From Thermoleptolyngbya sp046719575 (GTDB taxonomy: Bacteria; Cyanobacteriota; Cyanobacteriia; Elainellales; Elainellaceae), in assembly GCA_046719575.1 (NCBI GenBank), contig JBDNCP010000198.1, forward strand, positions 1-7,988: DNA of 7,988 nt, in the 5' to 3' direction. Made by a program: the position numbers and the translations under genes. This document shows, piece after piece, positions 1 to 6,377 of this stretch. How positions within the stretch are numbered: position 1 is the first letter of the stretch; every line of letters starts with the position of its first letter. The notes below the pieces were generated by a model that worked only from the letters and a program-made list of their open reading frames with translations, searched no databases and was not told the origin of the DNA.

Positions 1-49
1 GAGCTAAGTGTATTCACTGAAGCTCTACCGTTGCTCCAGGGTTGCAGTT

Positions 50-1309
50 ATGGTCACTACTGGTTGGGTCTTGCTACTGCTGTCTGGAGTAGTTCTGATT
101 CCATGCACCGTTCTGCTTGTTGAGTGTGGAATGGCGCTACGGATTTCGCAGAAGGCATCAGACAGCTTGAATCGTTTGTGTTCAGAAAAGGATTCGTGGT
201 CTGCTATACAAAATGGTACGGAAGCGGGCGATCGCTCATTCCGGTTCATGGTTCTCATGCCTGCTCATAATGAGGAGCTTGGCATTGCAGATTGCTTGCG
301 CCATCTCATCCGCGAGGTTGATTCTCCTGAGCAAATCTTGGTCGTAGCAGATAACTGCACTGACCGAACGGCGGCGATCGCTCATTCCCTCGGGGTGAAT
401 GTGATTGAGCGCCAAGATCCGAATCGGCTGGGCAAGGGATATGCGCTAGATTATGGTCTAAAGCATCTTGAATCCGTTCAGCCAGATGTGATTGTTATCA
501 TGGACGCAGATTGTGTGGCGCGTCCGGGTAGCATTCAGAAAATTGCTCAATTCGCGTTCCAAGAAAATCGTCCTGTTCAGGCAGTTTATTTGATGCAAAC
601 GCCTGAAGCCCCTAGCCAGCGGGATCTGATTTCTGCGTTGGCCTTCTTGTTTAAAAACCTGGTTCGCCCCGCAGGCATGGCTCAGCTTGGGCTTCCCTGC
701 TGGCTGACGGGCACAGGCATGGCCTTTCCGTGGTCGGTGATTCGCCGCGTATCGCTATCTAGCGGAAATTTGGTCGAGGATATGCAAATGTCAGTTGACT
801 TGGCGATCGCAGGTTCTGCGCCCCTTCTGTGCGCAGTGGCAGGAGTTGAGGGCTGTCTGCCATCGCAGCGAGCCTCTGCCAAGCGGCAGCGGACGCGATG
901 GGAACATGGTCATCTGCAGACCTTGAAAACGCAGGTGCCCCGGCTGTTGAGGGCAGCCGTTCATCAATGGCGACTTGATCTGTTGGCACTGGCGCTCGAC
1001 CTAGCCGTTCCGCCGCTGGCGCTGCTGGTGCTGCTCTGGGCTGCGTCTTTCTTGCTGGCTGTGGCAGGTTTTGTAATCGGCGGATCTGCCTTGCCTCTGG
1101 TGATTTTGACGCTGGCGGGCATATTTTTACTGATCGCTGTGCTGTTGGGATGGTATCGGTTTGGGCGATCGCTCGTGCCGCTGAGCGCGATCCTGGCTAT
1201 TCCGTTTTACATTCTCTGGAAGGTTCCCCTTTACATCGCATTTCTATTCCGTCCTCAGACAAAGTGGATTCGCACTGACCGCGAGATTCTTCGCACTGCC
1301 GAGGATTAG
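50..1309 (+). CDS. Membrane-bound family 2 glycosyltransferase (processive-type GT2)
   Basis: Inverting GT-A glycosyltransferase, probably at the inner membrane, moving a sugar from a nucleotide donor onto a growing glycan. With numbering from the GTG at 8 (subtract 14 for the chosen ATG), it shows one N-terminal hydrophobic segment (about 18-39), the nucleotide-binding start VLMPAHNEE (82-90), ADNCTDRT (114-121), the metal-binding DAD (166-168), the catalytic ED (257-258) and QRTRW (294-298), the QxxRW signature of cellulose-synthase-like enzymes. Hydrophobic stretches at about 325-355, 362-382 and 393-414 look like membrane helices. An in-frame TAA at 5-7 lies directly before GTG 8, so the start is GTG 8 or ATG 50. 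ATG 50 is preferred because it has AGGG at 38-41 and leads straight into the hydrophobic segment. It lies 110 bp upstream of rfbC. The donor and product are not determined; an N-acetylglucosaminyl- or glucosyltransferase is possible. Confidence 0.88.
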   Translation: MVTTGWVLLLLSGVVLIPCTVLLVECGMALRISQKASDSLNRLCSEKDSWSAIQNGTEAGDRSFRFMVLMPAHNEELGIADCLRHLIREVDSPEQILVVADNCTDRTAAIAHSLGVNVIERQDPNRLGKGYALDYGLKHLESVQPDVIVIMDADCVARPGSIQKIAQFAFQENRPVQAVYLMQTPEAPSQRDLISALAFLFKNLVRPAGMAQLGLPCWLTGTGMAFPWSVIRRVSLSSGNLVEDMQMSVDLAIAGSAPLLCAVAGVEGCLPSQRASAKRQRTRWEHGHLQTLKTQVPRLLRAAVHQWRLDLLALALDLAVPPLALLVLLWAASFLLAVAGFVIGGSALPLVILTLAGIFLLIAVLLGWYRFGRSLVPLSAILAIPFYILWKVPLYIAFLFRPQTKWIRTDREILRTAED

Positions 1310-1332
1310 CCCGGTAGACCAGTCGGGAAAAG

Positions 1333-1361
1333 TTGCAGTCAGAAACACCGTATCAGACATT
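1333..1361 (+). promoter_or_regulatory. Possible promoter upstream of rfbC
   Basis: TTGCAG (1333-1338) resembles a -35 box and is followed after exactly 17 bp by GACATT (1356-1361), which matches TATAAT at only three positions. It lies in the 110-bp gap before rfbC. The support is its position and spacing, plus a similar arrangement upstream of the gene at 5519. The weak -10 keeps confidence low. Confidence 0.2.
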
Positions 1362-1419
1362 TTTGGGGCTGATGAATCGATTGATATAGGCGTTAGATGG
1401 GCAAGCGGGGCACAGCACT

Positions 1420-1965
1420 ATGCAAATGACGCAAGCTGAAATTTCAGAGGTTTTAATTCTTGAGCCTCGTCTGTTTGGCGATAGCCGTGGCTTCTTTTAC
1501 GAAAGTTTTAATCAGCAAGTTTTTCAAGACAAAACAGGCGTAGACGTGCAGTTTGTACAGGACAATCATTCTCGTTCAATGCAAAATGTGTTGCGCGGCC
1601 TGCACTATCAGATTCAGCAGCCCCAGGGAAAGCTAGTCCGGGTGATTCAGGGAGTCATCTTTGATGTTGCGGTTGATTTGCGCCGACACTCGTCTACCTT
1701 CGCGCAGTGGGTGGGGTGGGAGCTAAGCGCCGAAAACCGCCGACAAATCTGGATTCCCCCCGGTTTTGCTCATGGGTTTTTAGTGCTATCGGAAACAGCA
1801 GAGGTGCTATACAAAACCACGGATTATTACGCGCCGCAGCACGAAAGGTGCATTCGTTGGGATGATCCTGATTTGGCGATCGCCTGGCCGCTCCAGACAC
1901 CGCCAATCCTCTCGGCAAAGGACGAGGCAGGGCAGACATTGAGAACGGCGGAGGTATACCCATGA
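1420..1965 (+). CDS. rfbC: dTDP-4-dehydrorhamnose 3,5-epimerase
   Basis: Third enzyme of dTDP-L-rhamnose synthesis: it epimerises C3 and C5 of dTDP-4-keto-6-deoxyglucose in the cytoplasm. The 181-residue length is normal for the family. Visible marks are the N-terminal EPRLFGDSRGFFYESF (15-30), RGLHYQ (59-64) carrying the expected catalytic base His62, QGVIFDVAVDLR (77-88), IPPGFAHGFLVLS (112-124) with conserved His118, LYKTTDYYAPQHER (130-143) whose Tyr131 is the likely acid, and WDDPDLAIAWP (147-157). It forms a cupin-type dimer in known members. A second ATG at 1426 could also serve as start. No strong ribosome site is seen, only GCGGGG at 1405-1410. The stop overlaps the rfbD start as ATGA, so the two are surely cotranscribed and probably translationally coupled. 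rmlC is a synonym. Confidence 0.97.
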   Translation: MQMTQAEISEVLILEPRLFGDSRGFFYESFNQQVFQDKTGVDVQFVQDNHSRSMQNVLRGLHYQIQQPQGKLVRVIQGVIFDVAVDLRRHSSTFAQWVGWELSAENRRQIWIPPGFAHGFLVLSETAEVLYKTTDYYAPQHERCIRWDDPDLAIAWPLQTPPILSAKDEAGQTLRTAEVYP

Positions 1966-2936
1966 CCTCAATTCTGTTAATTGGTGCCACAGGGCAACTG
2001 GGGCAAGAATTGCAACGCAAGTTGCCTTGTATGGGAACAGTTACGAGCCTTGATAGAGGCAGCCTCGATCTCACGCAGACTGACCAGATTTATCAAGCTG
2101 TCTATGAATGCAAGCCAGATGTAATCGTGAATGCGGCTGCCTACACAGCCGTTGACCAGGCGGAACGCGAACCAGAACTCGCCCACGTCATCAACGCCGA
2201 AGCGCCAGCGACTCTTGCAGAGATTGCTAATCGCATTGGCGCATCGCTCATTCACGTCTCGACGGACTACGTGTTTGACGGGCAGGCCCATACGCCCTAT
2301 CAGGAAACTGCGTTGACCGGGCCGATTAGCGCCTACGGACGCTCCAAACTGGCAGGTGAGATTGGCATTCGGCAAGCCTGCGATCGCCACATTATTCTCC
2401 GCACGGCCTGGGTTTATGGAACCTGGGGCAAGAGCAATTTTGTGAAGACCATGCTGCGGCTGGGGGGCGATCGCCCCGAAATTCGCGTGGTGGCGGATCA
2501 GGTGGGCGCTCCCACCTGGGCAGCAGATTTGGCGCAGGCGATCGCAGTGTTAATATTGCGCTGCGGTGCCTCAAACGGCTTGATACCAAGCAGTTTGCTA
2601 GTAGACAGTTCCAACGGCAATGGCATTCTCCGAGAACCGCTGTGGGGAACCTACCACTTTACGAATAGCGGCGTTGCAAGTTGGTATGACTTTTCGGTTG
2701 CCATTTTTGAAATTGCGCGTCAGCTTGGGTTTCCGCTCCGGGTGCAGCGGGTTGTGCCAATTTCTACAGCGGAATATCCCACGCCTGCACAGCGTCCTGC
2801 CTACTCGGTCTTGTCGCTCAAAAAAATTGCTGCGGTGCTGGGCGGCTATTCACCCCACTGGCGGCAATCGTTGAAGAAAATGCTGGCTGAACTATACACC
2901 CACTCTTATGAAAGCGCTTATTCTCTCCGGCGGTAA
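1962..2936 (+). CDS. rfbD: dTDP-4-dehydrorhamnose reductase
   Basis: Last step of dTDP-L-rhamnose synthesis: NAD(P)H-dependent reduction of dTDP-4-keto-L-rhamnose. It is a short-chain dehydrogenase-type Rossmann protein with LIGATGQLGQEL (6-17) as the cofactor loop, VNAAAYTAVDQAE (56-68), the catalytic stretch HVSTDYVFDG (98-107), YGRSK (125-129) as the YxxxK pair, and RTAWVYGTWGKNF-like residues at 147-160. A strong ribosome site GGAGGT (1950-1955) sits 6 bp before the ATG, inside the end of rfbC. At 324 residues it is longer than the usual 285-300. The extra length is a loop at about residues 200-228 (Ser, Asn and Gly rich) and a short C-terminal tail. Its last 29 bp overlap rfbA. rmlD is a synonym. 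Confidence 0.96.
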   Translation: MTSILLIGATGQLGQELQRKLPCMGTVTSLDRGSLDLTQTDQIYQAVYECKPDVIVNAAAYTAVDQAEREPELAHVINAEAPATLAEIANRIGASLIHVSTDYVFDGQAHTPYQETALTGPISAYGRSKLAGEIGIRQACDRHIILRTAWVYGTWGKSNFVKTMLRLGGDRPEIRVVADQVGAPTWAADLAQAIAVLILRCGASNGLIPSSLLVDSSNGNGILREPLWGTYHFTNSGVASWYDFSVAIFEIARQLGFPLRVQRVVPISTAEYPTPAQRPAYSVLSLKKIAAVLGGYSPHWRQSLKKMLAELYTHSYESAYSLRR

Positions 2937-3984
2937 AGGGACACGCCTGCGTCCGCTCACCTACACAGGTGCAAAGCAGTTGGTACCCGTGGCCAACAAG
3001 CCCATCCTGTGGTATGGCATTGAGGCGATCGCCGCTGCGGGCATCACCGACATCGGCATTGTTATCAGTCCAGAAACGGGCGCAGAGGTGAAGGCGAAAA
3101 CGGGCGACGGTAGCCGCTTTGGAGTTCGCATCACCTACATCCTGCAAGAGCAGCCCGCTGGACTGGCCCACGCGGTCAAGGTGGCGCAGCCGTTTCTAGA
3201 AGATTCGCCCTTTGTTCTGTATCTGGGGGACAACCTAGTGCAGGGCGAACTGGGCCTCTTCCTGGAATGCTTTCAGGCAAGGAGTTTGGATGCACTGACC
3301 CTGCTGTGCCGTGTGCCAAACCCCAGCGCCTTTGGGGTCGCCGAAGTCGATGAGCGAGGGCAGGTGCTGCGGCTGGTCGAAAAACCCAAGAATCCTCCGT
3401 CTAACCTGGCGCTGGTGGGTATTTACTTCTTCTCGCCACGCATTCATGAGGCGATCGCCCGCATTCAGCCTTCTGCCAGGGGCGAACTGGAGATCACAGA
3501 CGCAATTCAGTCCTTGATCAATCAGCAAAAGCCAGTCGAGGCGCTGCAAATTCAAGGCTGGTGGCTGGACACTGGGAAAAAAGATGACCTGCTGGAGGCA
3601 AATCAAATCATTCTAGACGACTGCCTCTGCACCCAGCTAGAGGGCAACATTGATGAGATTAGCAAAATTAGTGGTCGCGTCCAGATTGCGCCAAACTCTC
3701 AGGTAATTAACTGCACCATTCGCGGCCCAGTTGTGATTGGTCGGGATTGTCATTTAGAAAATTGTTTCATTGGCCCATACAGCAGCATTGGCGATCGCGT
3801 CAAATTGGTCGATGCCGATTTAGAACACAGCGTTGTCTTGGAGGGCGCAGCAGTGGTTGGAATTCATCAGCGCATTGTGGATAGCGTGATCGGTCAGCGA
3901 GTTCAGATCAAAGCCGCACCGCAGCGCCCAAAAGCATTGCGGTTTATGGTGGGGGATGACTGCAACATCGAGCTTTGCCAGTAG
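2908..3984 (+). CDS. rfbA: Glucose-1-phosphate thymidylyltransferase, long form
   Basis: First step of the pathway: glucose-1-phosphate plus dTTP gives dTDP-glucose and pyrophosphate. The nucleotidyltransferase domain (about 1-240) shows LSGGKGTRLRPLT (6-18), AKQLVPVANKP (22-32), EQPAGLAHAV (81-90), YLGDN (105-109) with the metal-binding Asp108, LVEKPKNP (156-163), GELEITDAI (192-200) and WWLDTG (218-223) with Asp221. The rest, about 245-335, has repeating hydrophobic-turn units (INCTIRGPVVIG, ENCFIGPYSSIGDRV) typical of a left-handed beta helix. That makes it the long type (about 355 residues, the StrD-like branch) rather than the roughly 290-residue RmlA/RffH type. The ATG lies inside rfbD, with no evident ribosome site of its own, so translational coupling is likely. 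UTP use cannot be excluded for this branch, but the neighbours argue for dTDP-glucose. Confidence 0.95.
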   Translation: MKALILSGGKGTRLRPLTYTGAKQLVPVANKPILWYGIEAIAAAGITDIGIVISPETGAEVKAKTGDGSRFGVRITYILQEQPAGLAHAVKVAQPFLEDSPFVLYLGDNLVQGELGLFLECFQARSLDALTLLCRVPNPSAFGVAEVDERGQVLRLVEKPKNPPSNLALVGIYFFSPRIHEAIARIQPSARGELEITDAIQSLINQQKPVEALQIQGWWLDTGKKDDLLEANQIILDDCLCTQLEGNIDEISKISGRVQIAPNSQVINCTIRGPVVIGRDCHLENCFIGPYSSIGDRVKLVDADLEHSVVLEGAAVVGIHQRIVDSVIGQRVQIKAAPQRPKALRFMVGDDCNIELCQ

Positions 3985-4021
3985 CACAGTCAGGATAACG
4001 CCGGAGGTTTGAACTGGGACT

Positions 4022-4075
4022 ATGTTGATTTTTCGTGGTGACTTCTTTCATTCAGATGTCAAGGTAAAAAGATGA
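4022..4075 (+). CDS. Possible 17-residue leader peptide before rfbB
   Basis: A short ORF, MLIFRGDFFHSDVKVKR, starts at ATG 4022 behind a consensus ribosome site GGAGGT (4003-4008, 13 bp before the start, somewhat long). It ends with TGA at 4073-4075, which overlaps the rfbB ATG (4072-4074) as ATGA. This is the classic arrangement of a translationally coupled upstream ORF. The peptide has no recognisable domain, and nothing shows that it is made. It could equally be chance, since the spacing is long and the ORF is short. It is listed because the ribosome site and the exact ATGA overlap occur together. Confidence 0.25.
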   Translation: MLIFRGDFFHSDVKVKR

Positions 4076-5196
4076 GTCAAGCTATTCAGGATAACGTGCA
4101 TCTACGGGCTGATCGCCGCCTGCTCATTACAGGTGGAGCCGGATTCATTGGGGCGAATTTTGTGCATCACTGGCAGCGGATCTATCCGAGCGATCGCCTC
4201 GTCATTCTGGATGCCCTGACCTATGCAGGCAACTTGCAAAATCTGGAGCCGCTCCTCGAAGCAGACAATATTCGATTTGTGCAGGGAGATATTTGCGATC
4301 GCCCCTCAATTGATGCGCTGCTGCGTGAAGAAGCCATTGATACTCTCGTTCACTTTGCCGCAGAATCCCATGTCGATCGATCGATCTTTGGGCCTGCGGC
4401 ATTTGTGCAAACCAATGTCCTTGGCACGTTCACACTGCTAGAAGCCTTCCGGGATCACTGGAATGAGCAGCAGCAGCCCAATCACTATCGCTTTCACCAT
4501 GTCTCGACAGATGAGGTCTACGGCAGCCTCGGCCCCGATGATCCCGCGTTTTCAGAAACCACGCCCTATGCCCCCAACAGTCCCTATTCCGCTTCAAAAG
4601 CAGGCAGCGATCACCTTGTGCGGGCTTATCACCACACCTATGGACTGCCCACGCTGATCACCAACTGCTCAAACAACTACGGCCCCTACCAGTTCCCAGA
4701 AAAGTTGATCCCGCTCATGTGCATCAACATTCTGCTGGGCAGGCCGCTGCCTGTGTATGGCGATGGGCAAAATGTCCGCGACTGGCTCTATGTCGGCGAT
4801 CATTGCAGCGCTCTCGAAGCGGTAATCACTCGCGGCACACCCGGAGAGGTTTATAACATTGGCGGCAATAACGAGGTTAAAAATCTGGATCTGGTATATG
4901 CGCTCTGCGACCTGATGGATGAACTCGCACCCCAACTCCCAGTGCGCCCCAGTCGCAACTTAATTACCTTTGTCAAAGACCGTCCAGGACACGATCGCCG
5001 CTACGCCATCAACGCAACGAAAATCAAAGACCAACTCGGCTGGACACCTGCGGAAACCTGGCAGACCGGACTGCGACGGACGGTGGAATGGTATCTCGCA
5101 CACCCCTTTTGGTGGCAGCCGCTGCTATCGAAAAAGCTTAGTTTTCCTTACACATCCGCTGAGTTTTCCGATCTTTTTCAGACTACACGCTGTTAG
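4072..5196 (+). CDS. rfbB: dTDP-glucose 4,6-dehydratase
   Basis: Second pathway step: NAD+-dependent dehydration of dTDP-glucose to dTDP-4-keto-6-deoxyglucose. It is an extended short-chain dehydrogenase. LLITGGAGFIGANF (17-30) is the NAD loop, LDALTYAGNLQNL (46-58) and GDICD (72-76) follow, then VHFAAESHVDRSI (93-105), the catalytic triplet in STDEVYG (145-151, Thr146, Asp147, Glu148), Tyr172 and Lys176 of YSASK, NCSNNYGPYQFPEKLIP (198-214), and DRPGHDRRYAI (303-313), the family's C-terminal substrate region. Length 374 is slightly above the usual 340-360 because of about 15 extra residues at the N-terminus and an unconserved tail after about 350. The start is secure: AAGG (4061-4064) lies 7 bp upstream and an in-frame stop sits at 4039-4041 with no start codon between. 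It is 87 bp from rfbA and probably in the same operon. Confidence 0.97.
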   Translation: MSQAIQDNVHLRADRRLLITGGAGFIGANFVHHWQRIYPSDRLVILDALTYAGNLQNLEPLLEADNIRFVQGDICDRPSIDALLREEAIDTLVHFAAESHVDRSIFGPAAFVQTNVLGTFTLLEAFRDHWNEQQQPNHYRFHHVSTDEVYGSLGPDDPAFSETTPYAPNSPYSASKAGSDHLVRAYHHTYGLPTLITNCSNNYGPYQFPEKLIPLMCINILLGRPLPVYGDGQNVRDWLYVGDHCSALEAVITRGTPGEVYNIGGNNEVKNLDLVYALCDLMDELAPQLPVRPSRNLITFVKDRPGHDRRYAINATKIKDQLGWTPAETWQTGLRRTVEWYLAHPFWWQPLLSKKLSFPYTSAEFSDLFQTTRC

Positions 5197-5204
5197 CCAA
5201 CAGC
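5189..5204 (+). other. Short perfect hairpin over the rfbB stop codon
   Basis: GCTGTT, loop AGCC, AACAGC forms a perfect 6-bp stem spanning the TAG at 5194-5196. No run of T follows directly, so it is not a normal intrinsic terminator. It might pause transcription or protect the transcript end, or be chance. Confidence 0.25.
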
Positions 5205-5423
5205 TATGGTGTATCTCTCAATCATCAGGGTTTGCATTTTTGAAGTTATGCTTCCAAACCGATACTTTTTGTTTAATTTAATCATTGACTTTTAGCGCGA
5301 TCGCCCGAGCTAAATACAGCTATAAAAACATCCTGGAAATCTCATCACAAAGTTACCATCAATACTTACAAACCCAATTTACTTGTGGTTTATTCACTTT
5401 ATTAGATAGCCTCGAAATGAGTT

Positions 5424-5448
5424 TAGGTTGACATAATTAATCAACTTA
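5424..5448. promoter_or_regulatory. Inverted repeat over a -35 box (operator candidate)
   Basis: TAGGTTGA (5424-5431) and TCAACTTA (5441-5448) are inverted copies of each other with one mismatch in 8, around a 9-bp AT-only-but-one spacer. The left arm contains most of the -35 hexamer TTGACA. Such a dyad on a promoter is the shape expected for a repressor or activator site. The protein that might bind it is unknown. Confidence 0.3.
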
Positions 5449-5456
5449 AAGACATT
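5428..5456 (+). promoter_or_regulatory. Candidate promoter for the GT26-GT4 genes
   Basis: TTGACA (5428-5433) is a perfect -35 consensus. After 17 bp comes GACATT (5451-5456), a poor -10 with three of six matches. It lies 62 bp upstream of the start at 5519, a normal leader distance. A TATAAA at 5495-5500 has no matching -35 at the right distance and is less likely to be the -10. Confidence 0.35.
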
Positions 5457-5518
5457 TCATTGGCCAGCCTAGAAAAGCGCTCACACTGGTCTTTTATAAA
5501 GCGTCAGGATCACTAGTC

Positions 5519-6355
5519 ATGGAACTTGTTAACAGGTTTGGTGCCCTAAGAGAAATTAAAATCTTAGGCATTTCGATACACAATTTCTCTAAACAGGAAT
5601 TCCTGGAATTATTAGACTCTGGCGTTGTATTTACACCCAACGTCGATCACCTCATCAAGCTGGAGCGAGATTTTGATTTCTTCCGGGTCTATCAAGAGGC
5701 AGACTACCGGGTTTGCGATAGCAAGATTTTGTATTATGTGTCTCGCTTCTTGGGAATGCCGATTAGAGAAAAAATTTCTGGTTCTGAACTTTTGCCAGAT
5801 TTTTGTCAGCATCATAAAGACAATGAAGATATCCGCATCTTTTTACTGGGCGCACGAGAAGGAGTCGCCTATCGAGCGCAACAGCGGATGAATGCAAGAG
5901 CGGGTCGAGATATTGTGATAGGTGCCTATTCGCCTTCATTTGGCTTCGAGCGAGATGAGGTTGAGTGTGCCGAGATTGTTGACATGATTAATCGCTCTGG
6001 CGCAACAGTTTTGGCAGTCGGTGTAGGTGCCCCAAAGCAAGAAAAATGGATTGCCAAATATAAGCACTATCTTCCAAATGTCCGCATTTTTCTGGCAATT
6101 GGCGCAGCAATTGATTTTGAAGCAGGTTACAAGCAGCGATCGCCCCGCTGGATCAGCGAAGCGGGCCTAGAGTGGCTACATCGGCTGCTGTCAGAACCCC
6201 GGCGGCTATGGCGACGCTATCTCATCGAGGGGCTTCCCTTCTTCTGGCTCGTCCTCAAGCAAAAGCTAAATCTTTATCACTCTCCTCACTTGTCCGCACT
6301 TTCGCATCAGACCTGCAAATCTCAAGAAAAAGTCGCTCAAGAAGTTGGTGGCTAA
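5519..6355 (+). CDS. WecG/TagA/CpsF family (GT26) glycosyltransferase
   Basis: Member of the family that adds N-acetylmannosamine, its uronic acid or related sugars to undecaprenyl-linked intermediates at the inner face of the membrane. Family marks: ILGISIHNFSKQEFLELL (15-32), TPNVDH (39-44) with Asn41, EADYRVCDSK (60-69) holding Asp67 at the position of the catalytic aspartate, GSELLPDF (88-95), IFLLGAREG (107-115), LAVGVGAPKQEKWI (165-178) and GAAIDFEAG (195-203). The basic C-terminal appendage RSPRWISEAGLEWLHRLLSEPRRLWRRYL (207-235) is written here as its span; in TagA this region helps membrane binding and completes the active site. The usual DG after the catalytic aspartate is DS here. 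The start has AGGA (5506-5509) 9 bp upstream. At 278 residues it has a short unconserved tail. The exact sugar cannot be told. Confidence 0.92.
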   Translation: MELVNRFGALREIKILGISIHNFSKQEFLELLDSGVVFTPNVDHLIKLERDFDFFRVYQEADYRVCDSKILYYVSRFLGMPIREKISGSELLPDFCQHHKDNEDIRIFLLGAREGVAYRAQQRMNARAGRDIVIGAYSPSFGFERDEVECAEIVDMINRSGATVLAVGVGAPKQEKWIAKYKHYLPNVRIFLAIGAAIDFEAGYKQRSPRWISEAGLEWLHRLLSEPRRLWRRYLIEGLPFFWLVLKQKLNLYHSPHLSALSHQTCKSQEKVAQEVGG

Positions 6356-6377
6356 ACGCCTAAGGAACTTTGAACAG

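Larger units (their letters stand above)
5197..5518. other. AT-rich intergenic region without a gene
   Basis: This 322-bp stretch separates the rhamnose genes from the glycosyltransferase pair. I see no ORF of credible length and no RNA gene. It contains one HIP1 octamer (5297-5304), T- and A-rich tracts, and near its end a consensus -35 hexamer in an inverted repeat (listed separately). It probably carries the promoter of the downstream genes and any termination of the rfb transcript, although no strong hairpin with a T tail is visible. Confidence 0.6.

Noticed and set aside
228..388. 15-bp direct repeat GCGATCGCTCATTCC at 228-242 and 374-388
   Set aside because: It is centred on HIP1 octamers, and the two copies are read in different frames inside the GT2 gene. 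It is best explained by HIP1 plus chance flanks.
1310..1327. CCCG...CGGG inverted repeat after the GT2 gene as a terminator
   Set aside because: The stem is only 4 bp with a 10-base loop and no T run.
1694..2074. Open frame of 126 codons on the minus strand across the rfbC-rfbD junction
   Set aside because: It lies fully opposite two strongly recognised genes, has no family resemblance and is Pro/Arg rich, as expected for an antisense shadow.
2818..3171. Minus-strand open frame over the rfbD-rfbA overlap
   Set aside because: It is antisense to conserved coding sequence with no motif, and GC-rich genes commonly give such frames.
5250..5297. Small ORF of 15 codons in the intergenic region (MLPNRYFLF...)
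   Set aside because: There is no ribosome site, it is very short, it has AT-driven composition and no coupling to a neighbour.
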